From Diplocarpon mali (taxonomy: Eukaryota; Ascomycota; Leotiomycetes; Helotiales; Drepanopezizaceae): a DNA stretch of 29,245 bases. Below, piece by piece: positions 1 to 10,705 of this stretch. How positions within the stretch are numbered: the stretch's first letter is position 1; the number at the start of each line of letters is the position of its first letter. The notes below the pieces were generated by a model. The model did not search any database. It was not told where the DNA came from and worked only from the letters and a program-made list of their open reading frames with translations. The DNA lies in NCBI GenBank assembly GCA_024741835.1, contig JAENRP010000450.1:1-29245 (forward strand). Reading direction: 5' to 3'. A program made the position numbers and the translations under genes.

Positions 1-328
1 AATTAATAAATCCTACCTATTTAAAGGCCTACTTATTAAAATAAAAAGGCGCTCTATTAAGGTTAGTAGTAGAAGGTTATATATAGATTTAATAGGTATA
101 GTAAAGATAAATATCGCTAGCGTTTCTTTCCTTTTGTAAAATGTTCTTCTTATACTTAGCTTAAGTATTAATCTTTTATTTAGCTATAAAATCTATATAG
201 AGTTGAATTATATAAGAGTTTTTAATAATCAATTTATATAATTTATAAATAATAATTATAAAGCGATCTTTAAAGTTAAAATTAAAGATAGACTTTATAT
301 TATCTTAAAGGTAATATTATAGAAATTA
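1..328. other. AT-rich RIP-mutated sequence, nothing recognised
   Basis: This stretch is very AT-rich with abundant TA and few CA or TG dinucleotides. All frames are crowded with TAA and TAG. I find no protein motif, LTR end or structured RNA. It adjoins the minisatellite and may be a decayed transposon or part of element K, but nothing in the sequence proves either. Confidence 0.5.
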
Positions 329-820
329 ACTCTTAGGCCAGACTTATAAGTAGATTCTTTTAAGGAAAGTATACTCTTTGCCTTAATATAATTAAGTAAG
401 GATAAGGAGAATAGATAGACTCTTAAGCTAGGATTGCAAGTGAAATTTATAAAAATAACTCTTAAGCTAAGACTATAGGTAGAATGTAATATATCTTTAA
501 AGATAACTCTTAAGTTAAGATTATAAGTGAACTTAATAGAAATAACTCTTAAGCTAAGCTTGCAAGTAGATTCTGCAGATTCGCTAATAATAACTCTAAA
601 GCTAAAATCGTAAGTAAAATTCGCAGAAATAACTCTTAAGCTAGGACTATAAGTAAACTTTGCAAATTTGTTAGAAACGACTCTTAAGCTAAGACTGTAA
701 GTAGATCTTGCTATTTTTAAGAAATCGACTCTTAAGCTAAGACTGCAAGTAGATCTTGCAGTTTTACTAAAAACGACTTTTAAACTAAGCTTGCAATTGG
801 AAAACGGCAAAACCTTAAAC
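329..820. repeat. Minisatellite, about ten units alternating 39 and 48 bp
   Basis: About ten units start with ACTCTTAAGCTAAG or a variant followed by rYtGCAAGTaGA. They begin near 329, 419, 458, 506, 545, 593, 632, 680, 728 and 776. Spacings after the first are 39, 48, 39, 48, 39, 48, 48 and 48, all multiples of three. That is why an open frame of about 171 codons survives on the minus strand, repeating an LSLRV-type peptide. The same core, less mutated, recurs on the other side of copia relic K (3909-4060). The first unit is separated from the second by a decayed 90-base gap. Unit variation is mostly C-to-T and G-to-A. I read it as non-coding satellite DNA tied to K or to K's insertion site. 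Confidence 0.8.
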
Positions 821-909
821 TGCTATTACTATTCCTTTTTAGCTATTAATAATAAAGTATCAACTAATAATAGGCTACTAAATCTATTAAAAGCCGAAAG
901 CCTATTAAG

Positions 910-1900
910 GTATTAGCTAATATATAAAAGATTTACGCATTTAAGGCTAGAGAAATTAAAGGGCTTATATAAGATCTTGACTTTAAGATAGAAGATCTAA
1001 GTACTAAAGGATCGCTTAGTATACCAAATTTGCAAGCTAATAAAACTTCGAAATTAGACGCAAATTAAGCTTAGTTTATAAAAAGATTTAATACTAGTAC
1101 TAATATCTATTAATACTATTAGACTATTTACGACCTTAATTAAAGGAAATAATTAGTTTTCTTAAATAGTAAATAATTCTACTTAATAGATATAGACTAT
1201 TTACACTAAGACTAAATCTAAGCTTATAAGAAAGTTAGAAACTTAGAAAGTAATAAAAGAACGCTAGACCTAGTTAAAGCTAATAGCTATTAGGTCTAAT
1301 AATATATTAGAGATTAGGGTAAAGCTTAATAAATAGGTAAAATAAGGAGTTTATTATAAACTGATTATAATATATAAAGGTTCTTATTAAAATAGCATTA
1401 CTAAGCAAAGCATTTAGCAAGCAGAGACTAACTATTGCGCTTTACTATAAGATGCTAACTTATTACTAGAATTCTAAGACCTTATAATTAAGGTAAATGT
1501 ATACTTGTAAAATAGAATAGGTAGTAGACTAATAGTTAATAGCACTTAAATATTACTATATAAGGCATATTTCGAATTAAAACTAAGCCTAGACTATATT
1601 TGCGTCTTTAAAAGCGTCTGCTACTCTTATATTAGCCTAAAGTCCTAGCCTATAGGTATAAAGAGTAAGAAGCTAATAGACTAAGGTAAAGAGTATATAT
1701 TTATTAAGTATATTAAATAGATAATAAAGCAATAGATAGTATATGCGCTAGATCTAAGGTAAGTAATTATATCCTTAGTAGTTAAGTTTAATAAATTTCG
1801 AAATAAAGGAAAGCTATCCTTAAAGCTTTATATACCTAAAGATTCGCAAGGTATACCACTCGATAGTAATACTATTAAGCCAAACAAATAACCCCTTTCT
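910..1900 (+). pseudogene. K integrase (HHCC finger, DDE core, C-terminal part)
   Basis: The zinc-binding region reads LxYKRFTHLRLEKLKGLY followed by VYQICK at 1018-1035. RIP explains the changed residues: tyrosine for one cysteine (TGC to TAC) and for one histidine. The core follows at about 1090-1400, with IVNNST for the first catalytic Asp and AIRSNN for the second. NSITKQSI stands where copia integrases have NGVAER(S/T)I. The C-terminal part to about 1890 matches fungal copia integrases: an AETNYCALL helix, EFxDLIIKVNVYLxNR, then CYSYISxKS. Catalytic Asp codons read Asn and stops are frequent, so it is non-functional. In life it would insert the cDNA into the genome. Confidence 0.8.
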
Positions 1901-2299
1901 CTTAGCTTAAGTATATTAAGCGCACCTGCTAATTAATAACCTGCTAATCGCCTAAAGGCTAAATAGACTATTCCTATTATCTGCGAACTACCTAAAGTAT
2001 AAAATAACTTTAATATTATCATTCCTTTAATTAAAGTACCTATAGTAAAGGATGTTCCTAAAATAGGTATAAGTAATAATAAGCCTTTACTATTAGAAAG
2101 CAGTTCCTTAGATAATAAGCTTATAGAACCTATAGCCAAACCTACGCCTTTAAAGAGGAATAAAGACTTAGAACTAAAAGATACCTTAGATAAATACAAG
2201 TTTAAGTGTATTTAGGCTATAATAGCATATAGGATCTATAAGCTTGAACTTTAATAGAGCTTTAATAAAGATAATACATTCTTAGCTGCTAAAGGGATA

Positions 2300-3000
2300 A
2301 TGAAAATCTCTCTTTTAAAGATATATAATAAAGCTATTAATAATCTAAAGAATAGAATAATATAAAATAAGGCAATCTAAGAGGAGATAAGCTCTTTTAC
2401 TATAAATAGCATATAGATAGAGGAACTAATACCAAAGGATATAAACCTAATATTAATAAAGTAGGTCTTTATAATCAAAATATATGCAGATAGGACCTTA
2501 GAATATTATAAAGCAAGGCTTATAGCTGAGGGCTTCTCCTAATAGTATAAAGAAGACTACTTCGATACATTCGCGCTAATAGTTCATATAAATACCCTTT
2601 GCATATTTATAGCAATAGTAGCTGCTAAGAACCTTAAATACAAATAGTATAATATTAAAAATGCATTTACTAAAGCAACTATAAAGGAACGGATTTTTCT
2701 CTCTTAACCTAATAGTATTCCTATATGCACTAGCCACTCTTTCTATATACTCTATAGTATCTATAAGCTTAAGCAATCAGCCTATAATTAGAACCTCTTA
2801 TATAGCTTTACTTTAATAGAAATAGGATTCGTTTAAAGCCTAGCTAACCCTTATCTATTTACTTATACTAAGCGTAGAATCAAGTTGCTACTATATATCG
2901 ACGATATTACTATAGCTGCAAAAACAACTATTTAATTAGATTAGTTCTTTATAACTATTTAAAAACGTTTTAATACTAAGGATCTAAGGGGAATTCATAA
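2300..3000 (+). pseudogene. K reverse transcriptase
   Basis: Fungal Ty1/copia RT landmarks appear in order. YYKARLIAEGF precedes YFDTFALIVH at about 2560-2590. NIKNAFTKAT stands for the first catalytic Asp region (D to N), and YIKLKQSAYN-like sequence precedes the palm. The YIDDI box at 2894-2908 is intact, so the two catalytic aspartates of motif C survive even though the frame is broken elsewhere. Downstream thumb/connection sequence includes YIKKILNQIGLSTY. The enzyme would make cDNA from the element RNA in virus-like particles. Confidence 0.85.
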
Positions 3001-3379
3001 GATCCTTAGCATTTGCGTTATAAGGAATTACTCTACTTAAGAACTTTAGTTAAACTAAGAGTAGTATATTAAGAAGATCCTAAACCAAATAGGACTTTCT
3101 ACTTATACTTTCAACTTTAAGCTAAAGCATACTCTAATTAAAGGAAAGTATGATAAGTTAAAGCCTATTAATAAAAATGAGTAGAAAGGAGATTTGAAGA
3201 AGTACTAATAGGATATTAGAGCGATTATATATACTATAGTATATATAAGACTAGATATCGCCTTTATTATTAAGCAACTTAGTCAAAACCTAAAGGATCT
3301 GACGATTCGATATAAGAACGCAGTTAAGCGATTTAAAAGGTACCTTCGATCGATAATTATATAAAAGGTAAGATATAAA

Positions 3380-3895
3380 CTAATAAAATATATAAGTGCA
3401 AAGCTTAAGGTATATACTAATTCCAATTAAGCAAATATAAAAGGTTGGAAAAGTATATTTAAAAGCGTAGTAGTACTATATAGTAGACCTATATTATAAG
3501 GAAGTAGGAAGCAGAAATCAATAGCTATTATAAGCACTAAGGCCAAATATATATTAATATTATTAAATTGCAAGTAAGGATTATAAATCGCTTAAGTTTT
3601 AAAAGATATAGGTTTTATTAAGTATATTAAATAGGATAAGAACTATATTAATCTTTAAATAAATAATATAAGGGCGATTGCACTTATAAAGAATCTATAC
3701 TTATATAAGCAATCGAAATATATTAATATTACCTACTACTTTATCTGCGACCTTATTATAAAGAATAAGTTATCAATTACTTATATCTTAACCGATCGAA
3801 TAGTAGCAAATGGATTTATAAAGCTATTAAAGACAGTTGCAAAGTTCGAAGCATTTAAAGATATACTAAGGTTGCAAAAGGCAATAGGGGCTTAA
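3380..3895 (+). pseudogene. K RNase H and pol C-terminus
   Basis: Typical copia RNase H motifs follow the RT. KVYTNSN stands for YTDSD (about 3408-3428). KQKSIAIISTKAKYI stands for the KQ..VALSSTEAEYI motif at about 3505-3555, with Glu codons changed to Lys. The end is KYINITYYFICDLII, then LTDRIVANGFIKLL, the usual copia C-terminus (TDE.ADGFTKPL). Coding similarity stops near 3890, just before the 3' minisatellite units. The domain would degrade the RNA strand of the RNA-DNA hybrid. Confidence 0.85.
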
Positions 3896-3908
3896 TAGGC
3901 TTAAGGAC

Positions 3909-4060
3909 GACTCCTAGGCCTACCTTGCGAGTTAGGTTATATAGTCTTAAAAAAGAAAGCTTTTAAATCGACTCCTAGGCCTAGACCGCGAGTTAAGTCA
4001 TATAGTCTTATAAAGGAACGCTTTTGAAAAAATTGACTCCTAGTCCTGCTTTGCAAGTAG
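3909..4060. repeat. Minisatellite, three units 62-65 bp apart
   Basis: Three units start at about 3909, 3971 and 4036 with GACTCCTAGGCCTA or a close variant, then a GCGAGT or GCAAGT block. The central unit contains the perfect 10-bp palindrome CTAGGCCTAG inside an ACTC...GAGT inverted pair. It is the same core as the array at 329-820, but much less converted to TA-rich sequence and with longer spacers. The two arrays bracket copia relic K. Confidence 0.75.
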
Positions 4061-4197
4061 AGTTTAATAATTTTAATAGAAGTTGCTATTAACTAATTAT
4101 TTTTAATTTGAAAAGATACTTAAGAGTTAGATTAGCGTAAAAGGATAGTTGTTATTTTCCTAACTATAGGTCAATCGGAAAAAGGTTTAAGTAAAGG
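4061..4197. other. AT-rich spacer, nothing recognised
   Basis: This short stretch lies between the minisatellite and the 195-bp LTR copy. It does not continue the gypsy RT sequence that lies on the other side of the LTR copy, and no motif was found. Confidence 0.4.
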
Positions 4198-4392
4198 TAT
4201 TAAGATAAGTGATATAGCTATTACTTTAATATATTATTATATAACCCTACTGCTTAGTTAATAGGATATTAATATATATATAGCTATAAGGAAGAAAGGG
4301 GTAACCTTCCTTCCTTAACTCTTACCAATATATCGACCATCGACCTTTAGAAGCCTCCTTTACTTACTGCGCCGACTTACTTAAGCTCAATA
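4198..4392. mobile_element. 195-bp LTR copy, RIP-mutated
   Basis: It aligns end to end with the 195-bp solo LTR at 12541-12735, and most differences are C/T or G/A. The start reads TATTAAG where the other copy has TGTTGAG. Both end in AAGCTCAATA. No clear target duplication flanks it (aaagg on the left, aaata on the right). On its right it abuts gypsy fragment B inside the RT domain, so this may be a rearranged end rather than a clean insertion. Confidence 0.75.
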
Positions 4393-4615
4393 AAATATTA
4401 GGTTTAAGTAACGTTAAACTTATACTTCTTAATATCTACTTAAAGGCCAGCCTTTAAGAGTCGTTTTAATACCTTTTTAATATGACCTTAGTGCTTCTTT
4501 ATATTCTTAAAGTAAATTAAAATATCATTTAAATAAGCTATATAAAAATTATTTAAATAATTTAAAAGAATATCATTTATATACTACTAATAAGTACTAG
4601 GTCTATTATAGAGGC
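4393..4615 (-). pseudogene. Gypsy fragment B, RT palm part (distal piece)
   Basis: The reverse complement matches the RT of element C at about 23655-23885, covering the palm around the YLDDIL box and the following helix. It is the downstream part of fragment B. The upstream part resumes at 11012 beyond element A, which is inserted exactly here with a GAGGC duplication at 4611-4615. RT sequence ends abruptly at the 195-bp LTR copy, and no RNase H or integrase of B is found to the left. RIP stops abound. Confidence 0.85.
4611..4615. repeat. Target site duplication of element A (GAGGC), left
   Basis: GAGGC immediately precedes the left LTR of A and recurs at 11012-11016 after the right LTR. The uninterrupted sequence in element C (aaaggccgaat on the reverse strand) contains the site once, which confirms the insertion point. 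Confidence 0.92.
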
Positions 4616-4921
4616 TGTGACGACTGGGAGTGTAACCTCTGCTTGGCACCGGTACGTATACGAATCATATAGCAATGCTAATAGAACATCTTAGTAATAA
4701 CTTAGAATTAATAACTATAAAGTCCTAAAGGAGTGGAAGGGCATAGTATATATATATGAAGAAAAGAGGGTCACCCGCTTAAGGGGAGTCGAACCGGATG
4801 CTAACTAGGGAAGCTGATTAGGGGGTAACCCGGTTTATAGCCTATACTAAGATTGCGCTAAGCCGTAGCCGAACCGGGGCCCTATCGGGGTATAACTTAT
4901 ATATAGTGATAATCCGTTATA
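4616..4921 (-). repeat. Element A 3' LTR (left)
   Basis: It begins TGTGACGACTGGGAG and ends CCGTTATA on the plus strand (final CA mutated to TA). It aligns without gaps to 10706-11011. Its outer, left part keeps TG and CA sites that are mutated in the partner, whereas its inner end is the more mutated of the two. Confidence 0.93.
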
Positions 4922-4935
4922 TTACCCCCCCTTTT
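4922..4935 (-). other. Element A polypurine tract
   Basis: On the minus strand AAAAGGGGGGGTAA lies directly before the 3' LTR, the position of the primer for plus-strand DNA synthesis. The same G-run-plus-TAA arrangement precedes the 3' LTR of element C. Confidence 0.85.
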
Positions 4936-4979
4936 GAAAAAAGCTTATCCTTAAGCGTCTAACTATAGGTTTATTATTA

Positions 4980-5218
4980 CCTAACTTATTGTAATTATCT
5001 ATACTATTAGTATAGGCCCGGATCCAATTAGGAAGCCTTTTAGGAGGCCTAGGGAGGTCTGGATTCTCTAAGTGAAATTCGCAAAGCTTAAAGGGCGTAT
5101 ATATAAAATTAAAGGCTAGGTACTATTTTAAATTAATATTGCGGCCAACCTATAAGGCGTAGTATATAAGGGTACCGGCTTGCTTTTATATAGTAAGTAG
5201 GCTCTCTACTTCGTATTC
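4980..5218 (-). pseudogene. Element A chromodomain
   Basis: After the integrase tail the minus strand reads EYEVESLL, then FKLCEFHLENPDLPRPPKRLPNWIRA in part, which matches the chromodomain and its typical PxRLPxWL end in fungal chromoviruses. Several codons in between are TAG. The domain would guide the integrase to histone-marked chromatin. The polypurine tract follows within about 80 bases, so A has almost no 3' untranslated sequence, unlike C. Confidence 0.8.
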
Positions 5219-6500
5219 TTATTCTCTTATAATATTGATAGTAGGAGGGGGTTTATTCACTTGACTATCTAAAGGAGTACTAGGGTCCTTTCGGAGGCGA
5301 CTTAAGTGGAAGATATTATATACCTTTATAGAGTTAAGTAGCTTCAATTGGTATAAACTAAATACTTTTTCTACTATCTTAAACGGGCTAGCTCTAGGGT
5401 AGCTGAGCTTTTTAAAAGGCCTATCTATAAGGTAAGGACGCATATCTAGGTATACTTAATCCCTGACTTCGAAAGTGGTAAGTCGGCGATAGGTATTAAA
5501 GGCTTTTTGCATGCGTTCCTAAGCCTTAAAGATATGAGATTTAGCAAGGGTCTATACTATATAATATCTTATAGAGTACTTTAGGGCATCTTATCGATTG
5601 AGTTTTTAAAAAGGGGTCTCTGAATCGGGTCCGTTATGCTTCTAGTCCTAATTAGTACGCAAGGCGTACCTATGCACTATTTTAAATGGCGATAAGCCAC
5701 TAAGGGAGTTATAAGGGAGTATTAGCTAAGCGAAGTCTATTATAGGCAAGAATTTGCTTTAATCGTCTTAGTAATAGCTAATAAAGGGGCGGAGGCGTTG
5801 CATAAGGTACTAATTATAGTTCTTAGTTTAGCCGTCGGTTTCTAGGTAGTAGGCCGAATTAAGGGTTAGTTTCGTACCTAAAATAGAGGTAAAAGCTTTC
5901 TAGAAGCTTGAGATGAATTAAGGGCCTTAGTCTAAGGTGATTATCAAAGGGGGATTAAAGTAGCGATATATATAGTATATATAAAGTTGGGCTAGCTAGC
6001 GTGAATCGGTGGCCTTTCGGTAGGGAATTAATATCGCTTGCTTATTAAACTGATCGATAATTATAAGAACGTTATTATAGCTATATTTATCTTTATTAAA
6101 ACTTATATAGTCTATAGTTATATGCTCCTAAGGTCGGCTTAGTACTAGGAGGGGTTGGAGTAGACTAGGTTTTTTATCTTAAGGAACTTTGCTTTGTCTA
6201 TAGGTATGGTAGTTTTCGTAGTACTAAGAGACATATCGGCGTAGATTCGGCTAGTAGTACTATAAGGAGAGAAGCTAATATATTTTACGCGCGCTTAGAT
6301 ACGTAATAGCAATTTGATTATAAACCTCCTATATAAGTAATATATAGAGGTAGTCTATATCAGGTACTATTAGCTTACCTTAAAAGAGAAGCAAATCTCC
6401 TTCTATCGTCTAAAGGGAAGTCTTAATTAGGACTATATCGGACCTATTCTAAAGGGCTGCTTAGCAATAGACCTAATAAGGCTTATATTATCGGTTAGCA
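5219..6500 (-). pseudogene. Element A integrase (zinc finger, DDE core, C-terminal part)
   Basis: The catalytic core shows LLQPL followed by IDYISFNKDKYSYNNVLIII, with the first Asp codon at 6110-6112. TLDxGPQF has the second Asp at 5930-5932. The Glu region after AYYLETDG is degraded. The C-terminal barrel is open at 5219-5443: GPFKIVEK-like sequence, then KVYNIFHLSRLRKD, as in chromovirus integrases. The H2C2 zinc region upstream (6300-6500) is poorly preserved. The protein joined the cDNA to the target and made the 5-bp duplication. Confidence 0.85.
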
Positions 6501-6639
6501 GCTAGTACTTAGTCGATAATATAGAAAGCAAAGGAGAAGGCCGAAACTTCTTCGATAGAGACTAAGTTCTTAACTATAGTCTATTTACAAAGCTATTCGA
6601 AAAGGATTTAGGGGTTAATCTAATCCTAGCGTAGTAATA

Positions 6640-7100
6640 TCGTAAGGCGATTATTGCGTTTTATTATATTCTAATCCTCTAACTTATTAATGCAGTAAGT
6701 TAGGGCGTCGGCAAAAGGGTTTTCGGAGCTAGGTCGGTAGGTAATTGTAAAGTCATATTCGGAGAGGAGCTCGGCCTATCGGGCCTATTAAGAACTAAGG
6801 TTTTTAATAGTTATAAAGTACTTAAGTACTTTATAGTCCATATATACTATAATTCGGTAGGGTGCTCCTATAAGCTCGGCTCTAAAATAGTCAAATGATC
6901 GAATAATAGCCAGTATCTCCTTATTATATATAGTATAGTTCAGCTCGGCTGGTACTATAGTCTTACTATAGTAGGCAATCGGACGCTATTCGGACCTATA
7001 TCGCTGCGATAATATAAAGGCGATTATACCGTTAGAGGTATCGGTTTCCAATATGCAAGGGAGGTCTTGCCTATAGTACTAGAGGATTAGGGCATGCATA
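6640..7100 (-). pseudogene. Element A RNase H
   Basis: The minus strand reads LETDTSNGIIAFILSQ, then PIAYYSKTIVPAELNYTIYNKEILAII, the standard gypsy RNase H sequence with DASN.AIGAVLSQ and the helix around ELNY. The first catalytic Asp is retained in ETDTSN. Later stops break it. It follows the RT directly, as in other gypsy pol proteins. Confidence 0.87.
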
Positions 7101-7239
7101 AGAGCTTCTTATAGTTAAAGGAAGCTCTACTTGTATTCAAGGGTGAATTAAAAGGGAATAATATTCTTAGTAAGGTGCACTAAAGGGGCGGTAATAAGAC
7201 TATAGTCTTAAATAAAACGATAATAAAAGTTATAAAAAC

Positions 7240-8100
7240 TAAGGAATGATTAAATACCCTTTATAGTAAAAGGGTAGGTCTAATTCTCTACTACCGCTAC
7301 CTTATTAGGGTCAACCCGAATGCCTTTAATAGTAATAATAAAGCTAAGGTACTTAATCTCTATAATATTAAACTTATACTTCTTTAGGTCGGCCTGTAGT
7401 CTTGCATTTAATAATCGCTAAAGAACCTGTTTTATATGCGATTTATAGTCGAGTCGGTTGGTAGAGTAAATAAGGATATCGTTTAAGTAGGCTATATAAA
7501 AATCATTAAGGTAATCGAAAAGGACGTCGTTTATATACCTCTAATAGGTAGCAGGGCTATTAGTAAGGCTAAAAGGAAGCACCTTGCACTTATATATACT
7601 ATACTAAGTTCTAAAGGTAGTAAGCTCCTTAGAGTCGAGGTCCATTTAGATCCGGTGGAAAGCCTGCTATATATTAAGCTTTGTAAAAATCTAGGTACTG
7701 GCTAATTAAGCTAGAGTCTTATCGATTAGGGGTAAGGGGTATTGATCTTTATAAGTAAGGTTATTAAGCATATAGTAGTTAATATAGAATTAAAGGGAGC
7801 TATCGGCCTTTTTTACAAATAGTACTAGCGTAGTATAAGGGGTAGAGGAGGCTTTGATAAATCCCTTATTTAAGTTGTTAATAAGGTATGCCTTTACTAT
7901 TTCGAGCTTGGGTATAGATATCTTATATAAGAGGGAGTATCGGAGGGCCTTTTAAGTACCTTCGGCTATGAGCTCGATTTTATAATCATAGGGTTAATAG
8001 GGCGGCAGCGCATTAGAAGCGGCTTTTAAGAATATATAATAGTACTCTTTATAAGCGGCTGGAATCGGTTTCTCGATTGGTTTAAAGGAGGCAGTTAGAA
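7240..8100 (-). pseudogene. Element A reverse transcriptase
   Basis: RT motifs are in order on the minus strand: GFIKASSTPYTTLVLFVKKADSSL, then FYINYYMLNNLT, then YPLPLID, then IFTKLNI for FTKLDL (catalytic Asp to Asn), then PFSLTNSPATY. The catalytic box YLNDIL at about 7475-7492 has Asn for the first Asp of YLDDIL. These changes match G-to-A RIP and abolish polymerase activity. Tether sequence toward RNase H (GIRVDPNKVAVVENW-like) follows. Confidence 0.9.
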
Positions 8101-8639
8101 TAGTTATTAAAACCTCTCTATTATAGAATCAATTTAAGAGGGTATCGGTTTTGCATTATTAGGTCTGACTTTCTTAATTGTCTTAAATCAATCGATCAAT
8201 TTTATAAAATAAGGTGCTAAAGAGCTCTGCGCCTTACTAATTCCTAGCTATTATATAAAAAGCGTAAGCTGAAATTGCATATATATTTAAAGAAGAAAGG
8301 GGAATTTTGCACTTTGCTATTTGCTTATAAGTGCGTTTCAGGGCCGAAATAAAGGAGAGGGCTAAGTTAGGCTTAGTCGCATTAAGCTCTTGCTTTATAA
8401 TTAATATATTATAAGAATAGTCCTTAGAAAAGGTATTACCCTCGACTTAGGGTAGAGTTAGGGTGGAATCGGAGGTAAAGGAGTATTTATTTAAAATAGA
8501 AGGGAATTTAAGAGGAGGGAGCTAAGAGAGGTTTTCCTAGCGTTAAGCTTTATACTTAGAAAGGGACCGTTCTAGTACTATATTATATTGAGTTGCATTT
8601 CACTAGTAGTATTAATCTAAGTTTTATTATTTAATATTA

Positions 8640-9010
8640 GTGATTTCGATATTCCTTATAAAAGAGATAGTAGGTAGGTAGGAATCGGGCTAGGTCAGCT
8701 TACGAGAAGTACAATTAATAGAAACTTTATACTCCTTAAGCCAGGCTTGTCCTAAAATTACTCTATAGTTACTAAGGTTAGTAATAAGAAAGGGAGTAAA
8801 AGATTGAATTCGCTAGTTAATATAAAGATTAAGCAATATATAATAAGTAATAGTACTACCTTAAGAGCCGTTATATCCCTTAACTAAGAAGGGTATAAGG
8901 AGTATTTGAATTAAGGGTTTAAAGAAAGAAGATAAAGATTTAAATAATACTAAATCAATTAAAGTATACCTATTAGCGCTTATATCGATTAATACTAATA
9001 CCTTATAAGA
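8640..9010 (-). pseudogene. Element A aspartic protease
   Basis: The region reads LIDISANRYTLIDL for the DSGA-type catalytic loop and ends with ILGQAWLKEYKVSINC at about 8709-8757, matching the ILGRxWLxEHDVxID end of gypsy proteases. Several TAG stops interrupt it. It sits between gag and RT in the expected order and would cut the polyprotein. Confidence 0.75.
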
Positions 9011-9019
9011 AATACTATT

Positions 9020-10680
9020 CTTTAAAAGTAGGATCCGTTTTATTATCGAATCACTACTAAGGAGGTTTCTTAAGTTAAGGTACTATATATCTCGAAGAAC
9101 ACTTAAGAAGGAGGCTTTACTTAAGCGAAGGCGTTTCCCTTAGGAATCGGAAGGGGAAGGAGAGCGCTACTATTGTTTTATTTAGCCTTAGGGTCCTCCT
9201 CTTTATTGCTACTCTATCCTTAGCTATTATACTTTAGCTTATTAATGCAAAAGCTATAATACCTAAGAGTAATAGAAGGGGATTTCGGCTGTTTATTAAA
9301 CTGATTTTTTCGATCAGCTATAGGAGGGGGAGCGCTAAAGGTGTCGGTCTAGCGTAAAGGAAAAGAGGAGGTTCCGGACTTAGCGAAACTAGGGCTAGGG
9401 GTACTATACTAGGGTTGATTTAAATAGGATTTAGATCGGCTTCTAAATAAGGGATTTGATTTATCAGTATCTCCTTATTAGGTATTTTTACTAGAATTAG
9501 CTTTGGCTTTAGTGCCTGATCTTTCTTTATATTATATCTAACTATATAGCGTCCTCTTGGTACGCTATCTAATATCCTCTTATTAGATGGCGGTAACCCA
9601 CTTATCTAACGTCCTAGTCTTATACCACTTCTATAAAAGGGGGGTTCGGAGGCGTTTTAGGATCTTCTCCTTAAGGGCGCTACAAAATCGACTATTATCG
9701 TCGATCTCTGCTATAGCAGCTAGTCGGGAGAACTTAAGGTAGAACTTTTAAAATAACTCACTAGCCTTTATATAAAAGGTAGTAAACTCGATCTTAGCTT
9801 CTTCGCATTCTGCTAGGTTAGCTAAAAACTTAGTAAGTTGACTTACTAAGGTTTCGGCAATAATACAGGCGTCCTTATTAAGTACTTAAGGGGTCAGCTA
9901 GTCCTTAGCTATACCCTTAATCTAATCTAAAACGTAGTTGAGCCAGGCCTATTCCTTATAAAAGTAAGGGTAGTAAAGCTTTAAATTATTAAGTACGCAG
10001 GCCTCTTAGTATTTAGCGTAATAATTATAGCTATTAGACAGTTTCTAAGTAAGGTTTAATATATTATAAATATAAGGGAGGTTTAGCTGCTAAGCTAAAG
10101 GTGAACTAGTAGTATATTAATTAAAGGAAGTAAAAGAAGGATCGTCTTAATTATCGCATCGCTTACTGCGCGCAGTAGAGGCAATAAAAGGAGGTAAGTC
10201 GAAGTCTATAGAGCGCTAAAGGCGCGTAGGTGAATTAGAAGGGTTTTAGAGTTTAAGTGCTAGGGTTTTCTCAATTGATCTAAGGATGCCTTTAAAGGCA
10301 TTTCAAAGGTTATTTAAATCTCTTTCTTAATCGATCAATTATTAGTATATAGAATTCAGCTTACGGTTATACCTATTACGCTCTTCTAATATAGATGCAA
10401 GTCAGACCTATAAGGAATCTAATTCGGCTTATAATATAGTGACTTTAAAGCTATTATCATTAGCCGGTAGGGAGTTGGTAGAAAAGGTACTAAGGGTAAT
10501 ACTAGTACCTCTTTAAAGGGAGGGAGAGCGAGGGGTTTTAAAAGACTAAGTGATAGGAGGAGCTATTCTTTAAGCTTATAGCAGGAGCTTAGTATAGGCC
10601 TTCTGGTATATTATCGTACTTATTAGGGTTTCGGTCGACTATTAGGAATAATATAAATAGATATTATAAACGCTATCTCT
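9020..10680 (-). pseudogene. Element A gag
   Basis: This is the 5' third of the internal region, on the minus strand between 5' LTR and protease. Near the start are coiled-coil-like stretches (LASILEERNRYNRKLNSIY) typical of gypsy gag N-termini. Around 9200-9270 a Cys-containing stretch (YYSFCINK) may be the remains of a CCHC zinc knuckle, but the spacing is not clean. Stops are dense, and I could not fix the start codon. Gag would form the virus-like particle shell. Confidence 0.65.
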
Positions 10681-10705
10681 AGCGAAGCGAAAGAGTTATT
10701 AATAA

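Larger units (their letters stand above)
829..3900 (+). mobile_element. Ty1/copia retrotransposon relic K (pol only)
   Basis: The plus strand encodes copia-order pol: integrase zinc finger, integrase core, integrase C-terminal part, reverse transcriptase, RNase H. Each is recognisable through many TAA/TAG stops and some frame shifts. I see no convincing gag or protease, because the minisatellite at 329-820 sits where they should be, and I found no LTR pair or target duplication. The element would have copied itself through an RNA intermediate, but this copy is inactive. It is a different copia family from D in the same window, since its RT and RNase H sequences differ. Confidence 0.85.

Noticed and set aside
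295..810. 171-codon minus-strand frame with repeated LSLRV peptide
   Set aside because: It is the translation of the minisatellite; openness follows from unit lengths divisible by three, and no protein family fits.
329..820. CRISPR-like array
   Set aside because: Repeats are degenerate, spacers are similar to each other and the context is a eukaryotic transposon.
1933..2199. 88-codon minus-strand frame
   Set aside because: Antisense to the integrase-RT linker of copia relic K on the plus strand.
4740..4920. tRNA-like GC-rich block in the A LTR
   Set aside because: No cloverleaf or conserved B-box could be drawn; it is part of the LTR and recurs in the partner LTR.
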